Below are positions 22,544-33,765 of a DNA stretch of 64,000 bases, in pieces. The notes under the pieces were generated by a model. The model saw only the letters and a program-made list of their open reading frames with translations. It did not search any database and had not been told where the DNA came from. Source of the DNA: Atherinomorus stipes (lineage: Eukaryota; Chordata; Actinopteri; Atheriniformes; Atherinidae). Each line of letters begins with the position of its first letter. The stretch's first letter is position 1. The DNA lies in contig JALJCO010001293.1 in assembly GCA_023101725.1 (NCBI GenBank), positions 684,501 through 748,500 of the forward strand, written 5' to 3'. The position numbers and the translations under genes were made by a program.

Positions 22544-23149
22544 GTGGAGGAGTTCAAGTATCTCGGAGTCTTGTTCACGAGTGAGGGAAAAATGAAAGGG
22601 GAGATGGACAGACGGATCGGTGCGGTGTCTGCAGTGATGCAGACTCTGCATCAGCCCGTTGTGGTGAAGAAGGAGCTGAGCCAGAAGGCGAAGCTCCCGA
22701 TTTACCGGTCCATCTACGTTCCTACCCTCACCTTTGGCCATGAGCTGTGGGTCATGACCGAAAGAACGAGATTGCGGTTACAAGCGTCCGAAATGAGTTT
22801 CCTCCGCAGGATGGCTGGGCTCTCCCTTAGAGATAGGGTGAGGAGCTTGGTCATCCGGAAGGGACTCAAAGTAGAGCCGCTGCTCCTCCATATAGAGAGG
22901 AGCCAGATGAGGGGGCTCGGGCATCTGGTCACGATGCCTCCTGGACGCCTCCCTGGTGAGGTGTTCCAGGCATGTCCCACAGGGACAAGACCCCAGGGGA
23001 GACCCAGGACACGCTGGAGGGACTACGTCTCCCGGCTGGCCTGGGAACGCCTCAGGATCCCCTCGGATGAGCTGGTGGCTGTGGCCGGGGAGAGGGAAGT
23101 CTGGGCTTCCCTGCTTAGGCAGCTGCCCCCGCGACCCGGTCCCGGATAA
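22544..23149 (+). pseudogene. LINE ORF2 C-terminal region
   Basis: 201 open codons. V-E-E-F-K-Y-L-G-V-L-F-T-S marks the end of the RT palm/thumb. Then come A-K-L-P-I-Y-R-S-I-Y-V-P-T-L-T-F-G-H-E-L-W-V-M-T, F-L-R-R-M-A-G and a basic, proline-rich tail, R-P-R-T-R-W-R-D-Y. All RT motifs upstream, including the Asp-Asp box, are deleted, so no activity is possible although this frame is still open. Confidence 0.9.
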
Positions 23150-23173
23150 GCGGAAGAAGACGATACGGTATGG

Positions 23174-23185
23174 TTAAGATTAAAT
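23174..23185 (+). repeat. LINE target-site duplication, right
   Basis: TTAAGATTAAAT, identical to 16437-16448. Confidence 0.9.
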
Positions 23186-23833
23186 AACATCTAAACAGAT
23201 GAGTTCAACCCCTCACTTGACCTATTAAAGCTGAAATGATTTTTGAACCACGCTTTAAACATGTTTATTTCTGTGGTGAGGTTGGCCTTTTTGACATGGG
23301 AGTCTGTGAGGATTTACTCTGTTTTCCACCCACCCCTAATGGATGAAGAGTAATCTACAAATTTTTTCAGCACTTGCAAGATTTTCACATTGGGCTCACA
23401 GTTGGCCAGAGGAGGTTGCCGCCTGGTGATGCATTTGAGAACTCAGACTAGATAGAGTGGCAACAATAGAGAAAAATTAATATTTGGTTTACTTTTAGAT
23501 CAGAGAAGGTAGCAATAATGGCTTCGGTGTCATAGATGAAATGAAAGGCCCCTAAACCAAGCCCATCATGTCTTGTTCTAAACTGTCTTCTAAACTTTCC
23601 ATCATTCTTACTACTCTTGACCTTTGACCTTACATTCAGTCAAACTGGTCCCTACACTTCCTGTTCAGGTTTCTTGTATATAACAGCTTGTAGCTTTAAC
23701 TTGTTTGTACATCTGCAAACAATGCTTCAAACAAACTCAAAAGAGGCCAGGCAGCCATGACGATCATGTGTGTGGCACACATAACAAAAAGTATATTTTC
23801 AGCCTTAGATGTAGAACTTGTTTATTGTTTACA
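23186..23833. other. Non-coding, nothing recognised
   Basis: No ORF, RNA gene or transposon end identified. Mildly AT-rich. Confidence 0.5.
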
Positions 23834-23837
23834 TTGA

Positions 23838-24410
23838 AGGCGTTATAGAAGATGTTTCTTTCCACAGTTTTTGCAATATTTGATCAAATTGGATTCACTA
23901 TACCCCATATGCTATGATTAATTAAAAGCTTTAAATATATAAATATTATTATACATCAGCTGGGAAAGTAATGGGGCTGAAAAAAACATCATCTCTGCAT
24001 TCCTTAAATTTTTATTTTGTCTATCGGCTCGTCAATCATTTTTACTACTGAAGTAAGAGTGATTGACAGTCAATTCAACAGGTAATAGGTGCAAGACTAA
24101 TCAATGAGAGTGATTGATTGGTTCGACGTGCCAGAAACTGCATGCTCTTTTCTGATGTTTACAGTGGGTAGCTAGCATCATTCTGCTAGCAGTTAGCAAC
24201 GTTCAGACAACAACATTCTGTTTTACTTGTGTTTGTGACATGATGGGAGAATCTGTACCTGCTGTCTGCTAAACACCGGAACGGTTCATGAACGTTGTGC
24301 TGTGGCCTGGGGAGGGAGCCTCCTCCAGGGGAGGGAGTGTGTGCACTTTATTCAAAAACTCGCTAATAGTCTCTGCTTTCTGAAATGCCGAAACATCTTC
24401 TATAGCATCT
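23838..24410. mobile_element. Kolobok-like TTAA MITE (family A, copy 2)
   Basis: Ends AGGCGTTATAGAAGATGTTT and, at the right, AACATCTTCTATAGCATCT are inverted repeats. Flanks are TTGA (23834-23837) and TTAA (24411-24414). Same family as 52335-52915 and the partial copy at 6126-6385. Confidence 0.85.
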
Positions 24411-24414
24411 TTAA

Positions 24415-25265
24415 TTGCCAAACTATGACTAAAGCCAGAGTTGGTAATCTTGCTCAGAAACACTTTTTGTTATACTGGGTGAAATGGTCCTTCCATCCTG
24501 ACAGTAGTCAATACATCATGTATTCATAAAAAGGAAGAGAGCTAGGTCTGTAAAAACTCTCACCAATCCCTGCAGTTCGCACTGAAAGGCAGGAATTGGT
24601 CATTCGCATTGTATAGAAAGCACAAATCAATGCCTTTATGCCTCGTCTCTGTCCCTCCCTGTCCCTATGTGAACTGCTCTGTGCGCCGCTCACTGTAAAC
24701 AAATATAGCTAACGGACTGCTAACTGTTGCTGTGCTAAAAAACCCAAAACAAAACAACAGAAAAGGATCAAGTCTTGGAGGCGTTGATGTTTGAAGTGTG
24801 GACTTTTTACACCACACAAGGGTTGAAGGTGAGCGATAAGGCTTTCAGAAACGTGGTTCATCAGCTCTTTACTAACAAGCTATTCACTCCGCTGTCATCG
24901 GTTAACCTGCTCATAAAAAATCGGCGCACATGCCCCTGTGCTCTAAAGGTGTGGTATCAGGTGGTGTGTTTTTAAAATGTAGCTTGTTCAAATCGTTTTT
25001 CCAACATTGCCAACCCTATAGCTTTAAGAGAGGGGTCGTGATGACCAAGAAACCTACTGTCATTTTTATAAGGTTCCAGGCTGAAATCTTTTCACCAGTT
25101 TGGATTAAGTAACATGGTATTTACTGGAAACAGTCTAGTCTGGCACATAAACAAATGGAAAAGAAAACAGTCTTCTTTGGCTGATTGGTCATTACAGTGT
25201 TTTCAGGCTGCACATAGTTTTCTAATTCTGGGCACATGCATTTTGGAGAAGCCCATGGAAAATAT
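24415..25265. other. Non-coding, nothing recognised
   Basis: No convincing gene. Short ORFs lack splice signals or motifs. Confidence 0.45.
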
Positions 25266-25480
25266 ATACATACAGTATACTGTATCTCTTCAGCTTATAT
25301 CAACTCTTAGCTATGCAGATGATGCCAAGTTATTTTAATGTCAAACCAAATATGGAGTAAATGTCTGTCATTAAACTTCAATTATAGTTTTGATGTTATT
25401 TCACCAAAAAGAGGAGCCTTTCAGTCCAGAGCCAACAGACTCAAACTAAACACAGAGGTTGGGACATTTTGACCAAACTT
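25266..25480 (+). pseudogene. L2-type LINE RT remnant
   Basis: S-Y-A-D-D-A-K-L-F (the catalytic Y-A-D-D box) at about 25308-25335. In a shifted frame, S-L-N-F-N and I-S-P-K-R-G-A-F follow, the order seen just after Y-A-D-D in L2 reverse transcriptases. Very decayed. Confidence 0.55.
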
Positions 25481-26156
25481 TCTTCTTTGTGTTTATCCAA
25501 AAGCTTTCCTATTACGGTCATGAAACTTGATGCCAAGGAAGCGCACAAGCAACACTAAATGTACAGAAGCATATTAGATCAGCTCCTCACTTTTCATTTA
25601 TTCTCAGAAATGTGTGCGAACACCTGGCAGAGAGGGGAAAAAAAAAAGCCATTTAACGTAGCAACATGAGAAACAGAGCGGTTAAGACAGAGGTACACAC
25701 TGAAGTCACACATCTGGTGCTTCTTTTGAGGCCTATGCTGGAAACTTTGGGAGGGTCTGTTGGTCTTTATCTCACCTGGAGAGATGAATGACTTCCATAT
25801 GTTTCTGACTGACTAAATGGCAGGCGACCAGGTTTGTGTGTTAACTTCAGGAAAGTAGGAACATTTGAAAAGTTGCTCTTTTAGGTATTTGGCTCATATT
25901 TCTGCACAAGCAGCTCTGTCTGCCAAATTCAACCAATACTAAATGACATTTTCAATGCACACATGAGGTCAAACCATTGTAGATAGTTTTTTTTTTTAGA
26001 GATGCTTTTATCCCCAGAGGAATGTACTTTAGAAAAGAAAGACAACACAGATAACTAATGTGATAAAACTTCTGTAACTTCTGGTGCTTTCACTACAAGA
26101 TTAAAAAGTTTAGAGTCCTCCACACAACTACCTTGTCCTCATAATAACAGTTTCTT
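25481..26156. other. Non-coding, nothing recognised
   Basis: AT-rich sequence with a short T tract near 25990 and no recognisable element. Confidence 0.45.
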
Positions 26157-26160
26157 TTAA

Positions 26161-26942
26161 AGGAGTGATGACATAGCAGTTAAAAACTAGTTTATGTTGT
26201 TGGCATTACTGCATATGTAAATACTCCAAAGAAAAAAACGGCATTTTTTACAGCGGAGTATTGTTTTGAAACGCCAGACCTCACTTCCTCAGTAATACAG
26301 TTGGGTCCGGTGATGATATGGAGCTTTACCCGGAGACCACGTTGACTTCATTTTGATTGGCTACACCTTTTTTGGCTATGACCTTATTTGGAGAATCTAG
26401 GTCAAGCTGCGGTCAGAGTTTGCTAAAGGCTAACTGCTAGCAACATGGGCACTTCAGACAGTGTGAGCTACGCTTATCAGACAAGACAGCATTTAGAAAA
26501 TAAATGAACTTACAGGTAATAACAAGGTTGTGGCCCCCATCCTCAGTGTTGCTGCAGAAGTTTGCTTTTAAATCCATTTGTTTGAAAATCCAGACCTGAC
26601 TGCACAGAAGTTACGACTAGCTCCATACACGAAGCTGAATCAGACAGGGAGGGGAGGGGGGAGCGGACGGTGCATAAACCGTTAAGAGAGAGAGAGAGGG
26701 GGCGCTGTTTACGTGATAGTTTGCTCTTATTGGAGCAATTAAATTACGTAGAATGATAGAACTACGTAGAATGATAGCCTGCTGTCTGATTCAACTGTTT
26801 CTGAGCAGAGAGACAAAGCTGACAGACCATAAACAGGAACTTTGATTCTCACTCTGGACATTCACATGGCCTCATCAGTGCACAACAGATCATATTATAC
26901 ACCCAAAACCCCAGAAAAGTGAAATTTCATGTCATGGCACCT
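26161..26942. mobile_element. Kolobok-like TTAA MITE (family H, copy 1)
   Basis: Ends AGGAGTGATGACATAGCAG and ATTTCATGTCATGGCACCT, flanked by TTAA on both sides (26157-26160 and 26943-26946). The middle recurs in reverse complement at about 41190-41540. No ORF. Confidence 0.85.
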
Positions 26943-27279
26943 TTAACACTTGTGCCATCCTCACATTTTGGACCCTCTGGTGACTATGGGCTTAAATGCA
27001 CAACTTTACTACTTCCTGAACATAAGCCAGCTCATTTGCTTCCTGTCTTTCGTTTCTGGACAAACTGATTAATTCAGGTGTGTCTGGACATTATCCTTGT
27101 GCTTACTGAGGTCAGGCACTCCTGGATTAATCAAATCGTCCAATGGCAGCAGATTCTGATCCAGAATGTCTCTCTACTTTTCTCCATTCATTCTTCCTTC
27201 AGTGATATAAAGTCGGCCAGTACCACATGCTGAAAAACAGCCCCCACCATGATGTTACCACCTCCAAACTTCACTGTTG

Positions 27280-27840
27280 CTATGGTGTTTTTGGGCTCAA
27301 GTGTGGTGCCATTTCTCCTCCAAACATGTTGTGTCTTATGACATCCGAAGAGTTCAGTTTTGGTCTCATCTGACCAGAGTACAGTATGTTTTCCCAGAAT
27401 GTCATGGGTCTGTCCAGATGTGTTGCAAACTTCAAACGAGCATCAACCTGCTTTTTCTTCCGAAATGGAGTCTTGTGTGGTGTGCATGAAGGCCATGGCA
27501 GGTGAGTGCATTACTTCTTGTTTTCTCTGAAACAACTGTAGCTGCTGATTCCAGGTCTTTCTGAAGCTCTCCACGAGTGGTCCTGGGCTGTTGAAGATCC
27601 TTTCTGATTATTGTTCCGACTCCCTCTGTCTGAAATCTTGCAAGGAGCACCTGGCTGTAGCTGGTTTATAGATGACGTTGTTCTTTCCACTTCCGGATGA
27701 TGGTCCCAATGGTGCTCACTGGAACTTTCAGAAGTTTAGAAATGCACCTGGAACCAATGCCTTCAGTGTGTTTGCAATAATAAGGTTGCGTAGGTCTTTA
27801 GATGCTTTTTACCCATCATAATAGGTCATGGAATGCTTCT
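27280..27840 (-). pseudogene. Tc1 transposase, N-terminal and central remnant
   Basis: Reading leftward: the initiator region near 27830, the paired-like DNA-binding part with S-T-I/V-G-T-I-I-R-K-W near 27700, then Q-P-R-T-T-R-G-E-L-Q-K-D-L and G-L-H-A-H-H-T-R near 27500. Frameshifts and stops are present. The catalytic C-terminus is absent beyond about 27180. Confidence 0.7.
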
Positions 27841-28058
27841 GGTCTGACACCTTGGTGATGAGAAACCTTTTTAAAGGCGTCAATCAGGACTAAACCAGCT
27901 GATGTTACTTTGCACTGATAGGGACAGGATTGCTTTCTAAATACTGACAGACTCCAGCTGCTTTCTTGGCTTTCCAGATCTTTTTTGCCCTCCATTTCTT
28001 CATGTGTTCAATACTTATTACCTCCGCGAAGAAGGTAACGTTTTTGGTAGCGTTGGTG

Positions 28059-28083
28059 TGTCCGTCCGTCCGTCCGTCCGTCC

Positions 28084-28112
<29 letters not shown>
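28059..28112 (+). repeat. (GTCC)n/(GTCT)n microsatellite
   Basis: Tandem GTCC units grading into GTCT units within the CTCCGC repeat. Confidence 0.95.
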
Positions 28113-28114
<2 letters not shown>

Positions 28115-28276
28115 AGCAAATTTACAGAAAAAGTACAGGACAGATTGACCTGAAATTTTCACCAGCCATGAGCCTCACCCCAAGGACAAACCCATCAAAT
28201 TTTGGTGGTGATCCAGGCAATACCTAACGGATCCAGGAATTTTTTGAAGGATTCTTTATCATTGTGAGATCGGCCA

Positions 28277-28955
28277 TGTTGGAAAGGCTGTTAATGAAGG
28301 CACGAGTGCCCCTCAGGCAGAAGTGTTCAGCTGCACATGATGTCAGGGAACAGACATGGAAACTTATGAGCAGCAGTGAGCACGAGGAGTGAAGACTGTT
28401 GGACAGACTTCTAGGCCAGTTGAATATGATGAACTGTGTGCATCTGTGAAGAACTGTAAGTAACTAGTTGTATTTCTGTCTGAACAGATGTTTATTTAGC
28501 CTTTAATGTTATTTAGCTGATTTGCTTATTCAGAAGAGTTCCTCCATTCACCCTGTGCCTTTTTATGCTATTAAGCTAGCTGACCTGTTACATGCCAGTT
28601 ACTGTAACTGTTAGCCTTGAACACACCTTGCATGTTAGTCCTAACTGTAAGTGATTTATCAGTAACAATTAAAACCTTGAATGTGTTTATTTAGGAACGA
28701 ATGTTCCACTCATGGTTTTGTATTTCTGGTGTTTATAGACCACAATTACTTCCATCCAGCATTCACCTTAACTCCCTGGAATTTCTCACCTGTAAGCCTG
28801 ACGTTCGTTGCATTACTGTGCTTGTGTGATTAAGAGTGAGTAAAGACAGTTAACTGTACAAAGCGAGTCCTATGTGTTCTGACCAACACCCCATGGTGAA
28901 CATCAAACCTCCTTACCGACACCCTAAACAGTCTTACATAAACATCACCCTAATA
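28277..28955. mobile_element. Probable solo LTR
   Basis: 679 bp, beginning TGTTGGAAAGG and ending CCCTAATA, bounded by a 5-bp duplication GGCCA (28272-28276 and 28956-28960). The host repeat resumes directly as GGCCAAATTTTCCC. The final TAATA would be TAACA before a C-to-T change, giving TG...CA ends. No internal retroelement genes. Confidence 0.65.
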
Positions 28956-29190
28956 GGCCAAATTTTCCCATATAACTCCATGGAAATGCTCCTAGCGTTG
29001 GTAAAAATTTACAAGAATGGATCTCAGTGAGTTCTAGAATGTTTTGAAAGTTGATCCACATCTGGAGGAAATTCTGGATTCTAGATAGAGCACAAAAGTA
29101 AGTCAAACTGCTTGGCAGAGGTCTGTGCTCTCCGAGTGCTTTTCTAATTCCCTGAGTCATTTCACTGTATTGCACATATCTCTAATTTAA

Positions 29191-29812
29191 AGGGACATTG
29201 TGTAATCGGGAGCAGCTCCCTCGTACTTTTCATGCTGCATTGATGTGAAACGGGGCAGACCGACGACATCCGCTGCATGTAAAGTTATCACCAGCCTCTA
29301 TGTGAAGACGTGGTCCGTCAGTTAAGTGACATCAGTCCATATCTGTTCGGTTGTCATGGCGATGTCGTATTGTTTTCCCTGCCCCATGTTTTACCGTCTT
29401 TCGCTCGGCTTTATTGATTAAAATAACATCTGGTTTGTTACTAACGGCCGTCTGCCCGACTGCACGTGAACCCAGCGTCAGTGAGACGCTAGTCTCTCCC
29501 CTCTGCAGCGCGGTTACTTTTCAAAGGCATTACCTCAAACTGAGCTGAAAACTCGGGTGTGTCCGGTGAGTTTCTGTGTTTTCCTACCGGTCACACTTCT
29601 CCCGAACGCAAAAACATGGCGATACGGCATGGCAGCCTCCACCGAGCCAACCCGCTCGAATGTGTAAATGAATGATACAAACGGCAAATTTAGAACTTAG
29701 AGGAGCACTTCAGTTTGTTGATGGGAGTGATTACTGATTAATGAAAAAACACTTTTGAACCAAATTATCAGTTTTTGTGGATAAAACACAGGAGAACTTA
29801 CACAATATCCCT
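29191..29812. mobile_element. Kolobok-like TTAA MITE (family K)
   Basis: Ends AGGGACATTGTGTAA and TTACACAATATCCCT, flanked by TTAA at 29187-29190 and 29813-29816. It interrupts the Tc1 leader exactly where the uninterrupted copy near 63590 reads CCTTAAATTAAG. CpG-rich interior without an ORF of note. Confidence 0.9.
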
Positions 29813-29895
29813 TTAAAGACATAAATGTTAGGATTTCTTTGTATGTGTGCATTACTTGGGTTGTTGCCGACATCTGGTGAGAATTTCATGTCATA

Positions 29896-30540
29896 ATTAG
29901 ATGTTTTTCATTGAATTATATTCTTTATCTCTATTAAATCAACAAGTAAAATTTCAAGATATTGGGCCATATCTGTATTCAGTTTTAAAGCCAATAATAT
30001 CATACATCACTATTAAAAAATTTGTACAATATCAATTTCACTGGAAAATCAAACTTGTAATCAAGTGGAAATAAAAGTAGAAACTTATTCTCTCAGAACT
30101 GGTTACCTCAGTTAACCGGCAGGTTTTGTGTAAATGAAAAAGTAGTTTGTGTCCTAACATTAATATCAATTGGGTCTCAGCTAAATTGACAGATGTGTGT
30201 TTGTTAGTCACATAAGGGTTTTGTGCCACTTATTTTCAGGGCACAACTGCCAAGGAAAATGAAACAAAATTGCAAAGCTTCTTTCCTTCTGGGGCTTTTA
30301 TCACTATGTACTCATGGAAAAGGTCCTGTAATAACAGTACTGAGTTCATTTGTAAGTAATATCAGTATTTATTCTCTGATTCTATTCATAAAGTACTTAA
30401 TCACATTTTTCTACACCAACTTTGCCAAGTTTTCCACTTATTCCATAAATTGATAATATGCCCGAAAACAAATGGATGGAAACAGAGATGAGGACATCTT
30501 GGTTTTAAGCCTCATTTTGCTTGTTCATTTTTATATAAAA
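29896..30540. other. Non-coding, nothing recognised
   Basis: AT-rich, no gene or element ends found. Confidence 0.45.
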
Positions 30541-30850
30541 GGAGCCCTTGGATCCATTCCCTCTGCTAGCTGCTGGAACTCTGCTCAAACACTGGAGCTT
30601 CTCTAAGCTCATCCAGAGTGCTGCAGCTTGCTTACTGGCCAGAACCAAGAGGCGTGACCCGTTCTGCACGCCTTACATTGACTCCCAATTCACTTTTGCA
30701 TTGATTTTAAGATTTTCTTCATTGTTTTACATGCCTGCATTTTTTGGGGTCATACCAGAATTACTGCAAATTTACACACTGCCCAGAACTTTGAGATCAG
30801 CTGATCAGTTCCCATTGAAATTAATCACTAATATACAATATTTCAAATTT
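30541..30850 (+). pseudogene. L2/Rex-like LINE C-terminal remnant
   Basis: Frame 30548-30850 has L-I-Q-S-A-A-A-C-L-L-A-R-T-K-R-R-D, the counterpart of the L2 motif Q-N-A-A-A-R-V-L-T-R-T, followed by E-L-L-Q-I-Y and L-R-S-A-D. Open but lacking its neighbours, so a fossil. Confidence 0.6.
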
Positions 30851-31239
30851 TAATTTTTTTTCTATGTTTCAAAAGTGATAAAATAAAGAAAAGCAAGCAA
30901 GCCAATCACTTCATCGCTGGTTGTATTTGTGTGTTCTTGGGAAAATGTTTAAGCCATTTCATAGACCATAAAGGGGTTTGAACAGGGACCCCAAAACAAA
31001 TAATTGCCCTGAGGGGGTTCTCAAGAGATTAATCCAGTTATGTAGAGTTTCATGTGCGTGTAGCACTATTGTAAATAAGATTTTTAAACTACAAGTGCTC
31101 AGATGAAAAAGAAAGCCCTGTTTGACATTACTGTACATTCAAAGATCCACTTTGCACCTTCTTTGATGGCTTAACAGCTGGAAATTGAGCAAACATCTAA
31201 GTAATGTCAGTTTTCTTTACATTATATGTTGAATTTTGT

Positions 31240-31381
31240 TTTATTTATCTTTATTATTATTATTTTATTTTATTTATTTATAAATATATATATATTTATT
31301 TTAATATATATTTATATTAAATTATATTAATGTTATATATGTATATATATTTTTATATATATATATTATATATTATACATT

Positions 31382-31475
<94 letters not shown>

Positions 31476-31515
31476 TTATTTATTTATTTTATTATTATTC
31501 TTTTATTTTAATTTT
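31240..31515. repeat. AT-rich low-complexity and (TA)n tract
   Basis: Nearly pure A/T; 31386-31470 is an uninterrupted TA dinucleotide run, flanked by TTTA tetranucleotides. Confidence 0.95.
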
Positions 31516-31521
31516 ATTTTA

Positions 31522-31568
31522 TGTTGAATTTCCCTTCTGGGATAAATAAAGTATTTTTTCATTCATTA
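31522..31568 (+). mobile_element. LINE 3' tail
   Basis: GAATTTCCCTTCTGGGATAA then AATAAAGTATTTTTT and CATT repeats. This is the stem-loop plus AATAAAGTAT 3' end of a fish LINE. The same tail in inverse orientation is at 58338-58403. Confidence 0.65.
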
Positions 31569-31814
31569 AACTAATCTCTGTAGCTCACTGTGGCTTTTTC
31601 TACCCTTACCCATAAAAGGCAACAGATAGAGGAGGCTCACTTCTAAATCTAGCCCCATAAATGTCACATTAACTCTTCATCTATCACATTAACTCATATT
31701 TGAAATCCATGCTAGAGCAGATAAGTGGCTTAGAGGGGAAAAGGGGGAAATTCCTCCTTTAGCCATCTGAGAATGTAGAGCACTTGCTCCAGTGGCACAC
31801 AGGAAAGAGCTCTT

Positions 31815-32082
31815 TATGACTGTGTGTGTTTGAGTACTTGTTTTTTGCCGGACACCAGCTTATGAGACTTTCTGTAAATGAAGGGACCAGAGTTTGTTCC
31901 TCACAGGTGCAAAGTTATTTTTGAGGGTTGAGGCTTGATTTTAGCATCAGGTTAGGATAACATTACAGTTAGGTCTAAAAGCTAATGTTGGATATTCACT
32001 TGTGATGGTTAAGATTAAAGGAAGGGGCCAGGAATGCATCGTGTCAACGGAGAGTCCCCACAGGCAATATAAACCAGACGTG
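31815..32082 (+). repeat. Interspersed repeat G, copy 1
   Basis: Shares GAGTACTTGT, the TTAGG-rich middle and GAATGCATCGTGTCAACGG/GTCCCCAC with 51730-52030, and is bordered by (GT)n. Class unknown. Confidence 0.6.
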
Positions 32083-33530
32083 TGTGTGTGTTTGTGTGGG
32101 AGTGAAAGGAGGGAAATTGGGAGCTCAAATGAAACAGGAGGAAATTAGACTTGAAGTGGCTGAGGTTTCAGAAAATCTCCTTTTCTGTCTTTCTTATACA
32201 CTCATGTACAGTATTCCCGTCACTTCATTGATTTATATTCACTTCCTGCACATTTTCATGCTAAATACTGATGATTTATGTTATGGGACGTTGCTTTTTG
32301 CCCACAGAAGTGAAGTAAACCCTCACAGCATGACTGTGTAAACACATTAAAGTCCTCACAGCTTGAGTAATAACAGTAAACACACACACCTACACACACT
32401 TCTGTTTGGCATTTAAATGGCAGCTTTTGGCTCAGCGTTCACTGCGGGCAAAACGAATGCAAAACATCATCAAAGATTTTTTTTGTTTTTCCAGACTGTG
32501 ATGGAGCCCTGCTGCTTCTAAAGGTCAAAGAGCAAAAGGTTACGTGCTGGGGTCAGCAGACAATTTTTAAGTGTGTGTGTGTGTGTGTGAGTGGTGTTGA
32601 AGGGTGAGAATGGCAGTTCAATGACCAACAAAGAAATTCCAGATGCTGAGGAATTTGTCTTTATTGGGAGTTCTGTTTGTTTCAGTGAGAGGAGAGGTCA
32701 TGAGAACAGCAGCGACACACACACACACACATGGGCACACACACCACACATAACTCATTCCTTTCTCCTCACAGGGAGCAGGGACTGTACGTTCAAGTGT
32801 TAACTCCTTCTCAGAATTTCAACCACAAACAGAACTGAATGTCTCGATGTCTCACACAATACTGAGAGTTTTCTCTTAAACACACGATCATAGCTTATTT
32901 GGATCATGATGGAACAAGTCATGCATTTGAAGATACCACGTATATGTGAACACATATTTGAGTCTCTGAATAATAACTGCTGTTTGAGGCCCAGTTCCTA
33001 TTTTCATCCTGACTTTGAGCCGTTCACCTTGGCCCTAGCACTCCAAACAGGATTGAATTATTCCCCTAAGAAATGGGACAACCCTTCAAAGTCCTCATGC
33101 GTCACCAACAGTCGTCGGTAGTGCAGTAAACTGACATCACGGCTGTTTCTGGAAGAGTTCGCAATGCCATATGCAGCAGCAATAACCTCCCTTTCCTGAG
33201 CGCCTGGATTATTTTTCGGCTTTGGGACGAAAAATGTAAAAATGAAAGGAAAAGAAGACGGCTTCAATCAAGCTTAGCGTAAACGTTACATTACAGACAT
33301 GAGCAGATGTAATGCTATAAAACTAGCAATTTTTTCACATTTGTAATAAAACTGTATATAATACATTAAAGCGAACTTAAAATAGCAATTTTTAGAATTT
33401 ATTTACAAAAAATACTCACATTTGTGCGTTTCCTTGGCTGCTGCTGCGGATTTCACCATTTTGCCCATATTTCATATTGAATTGTGGGTAATATCATACC
33501 ACTTGTTTTCTAGTGTGCCCCTTTAAAAAA
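32083..33530. other. Non-coding with short GT/CA tracts
   Basis: Holds (GT)n at 32572-32590 and (CA)n near 32715. From about 33050 to 33530 there may be a CCCCT...AGTGTGCCCC MITE with CCTTTAA at its right end, but I cannot pair its arms. No gene. Confidence 0.4.
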
Positions 33531-33534
33531 TCTT

Positions 33535-33765
33535 GGCCACTCTGAAAATAATGTAATAATAATAAAAAAAAATTCCTCCAGTGGCATAAGCAAAGCTTTC
33601 TTGGTAAGATATCTTAAAATAAGATGCATTGCCTTAAAACAAGATTGTATATCTTACTGAAATGTTTCTCCTTAACTAATTTTGCCTAATTTTGAGTGTG
33701 GTGAGATACTTTGACTAGAAATTAGAAAAATATACTTGCTAAGATTTGAGTTTTTGCAGTGCACT
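33535..33765. mobile_element. CACTGCAAAAA-type MITE remnant
   Basis: Ends TTTTTGCAGTG and contains AAGATATCTTAAAATAAGAT, as in the larger foldback at 45207-47284. Confidence 0.45.

Larger units (their letters stand above)
21964..23173 (+). mobile_element. Non-LTR retrotransposon, 3' part
   Basis: Continues the LINE broken at 17660. It holds the linker before the reverse transcriptase and then the ORF2 C-terminus, ending in a short GAAGAAGACGATACGGTATG tail before the 12-bp TSD at 23174. The reverse transcriptase core is missing, joined at about 22530. Confidence 0.9.
28020..29146. repeat. Interspersed CTCCGC repeat inserted in Tc1
   Basis: Starts ACCTCCGCGAAGAAGGTAAC and ends GGCAGAGGTCTGTGCTCTCC then GAGTGCTTTTCTA. 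This is a widely dispersed animal repeat with complementary GGAGG/CCTCC ends. It interrupts the Tc1 leader between ATACTTATT and ATTCCCTG, so a 3-bp ATT duplication is possible. It contains a GTCC/GTCT microsatellite and an LTR. Confidence 0.75.
27060..29895 (-). mobile_element. Tc1-like transposon, reverse orientation, invaded three times
   Basis: On the minus strand the 5' UTR (from about 29895) and transposase start match the Tc1 element at 63441-64000 (shared GGCAACAACCCAAGTAATGC and TGTTCAATACTTA). The outermost 5' TIR is lost. The transposase runs leftward: K-R-x-x-K-I-W-K-A-K-K-A-A-G-V-C-Q near 27980 is leader, and the helix-turn-helix region is at about 27810-27680. Then comes degenerate sequence including G-L-H-A-H-H-T. 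Inside sit a CTCCGC repeat (28020-29146), an LTR (28277-28955) and a TTAA MITE (29191-29812). Confidence 0.8.
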
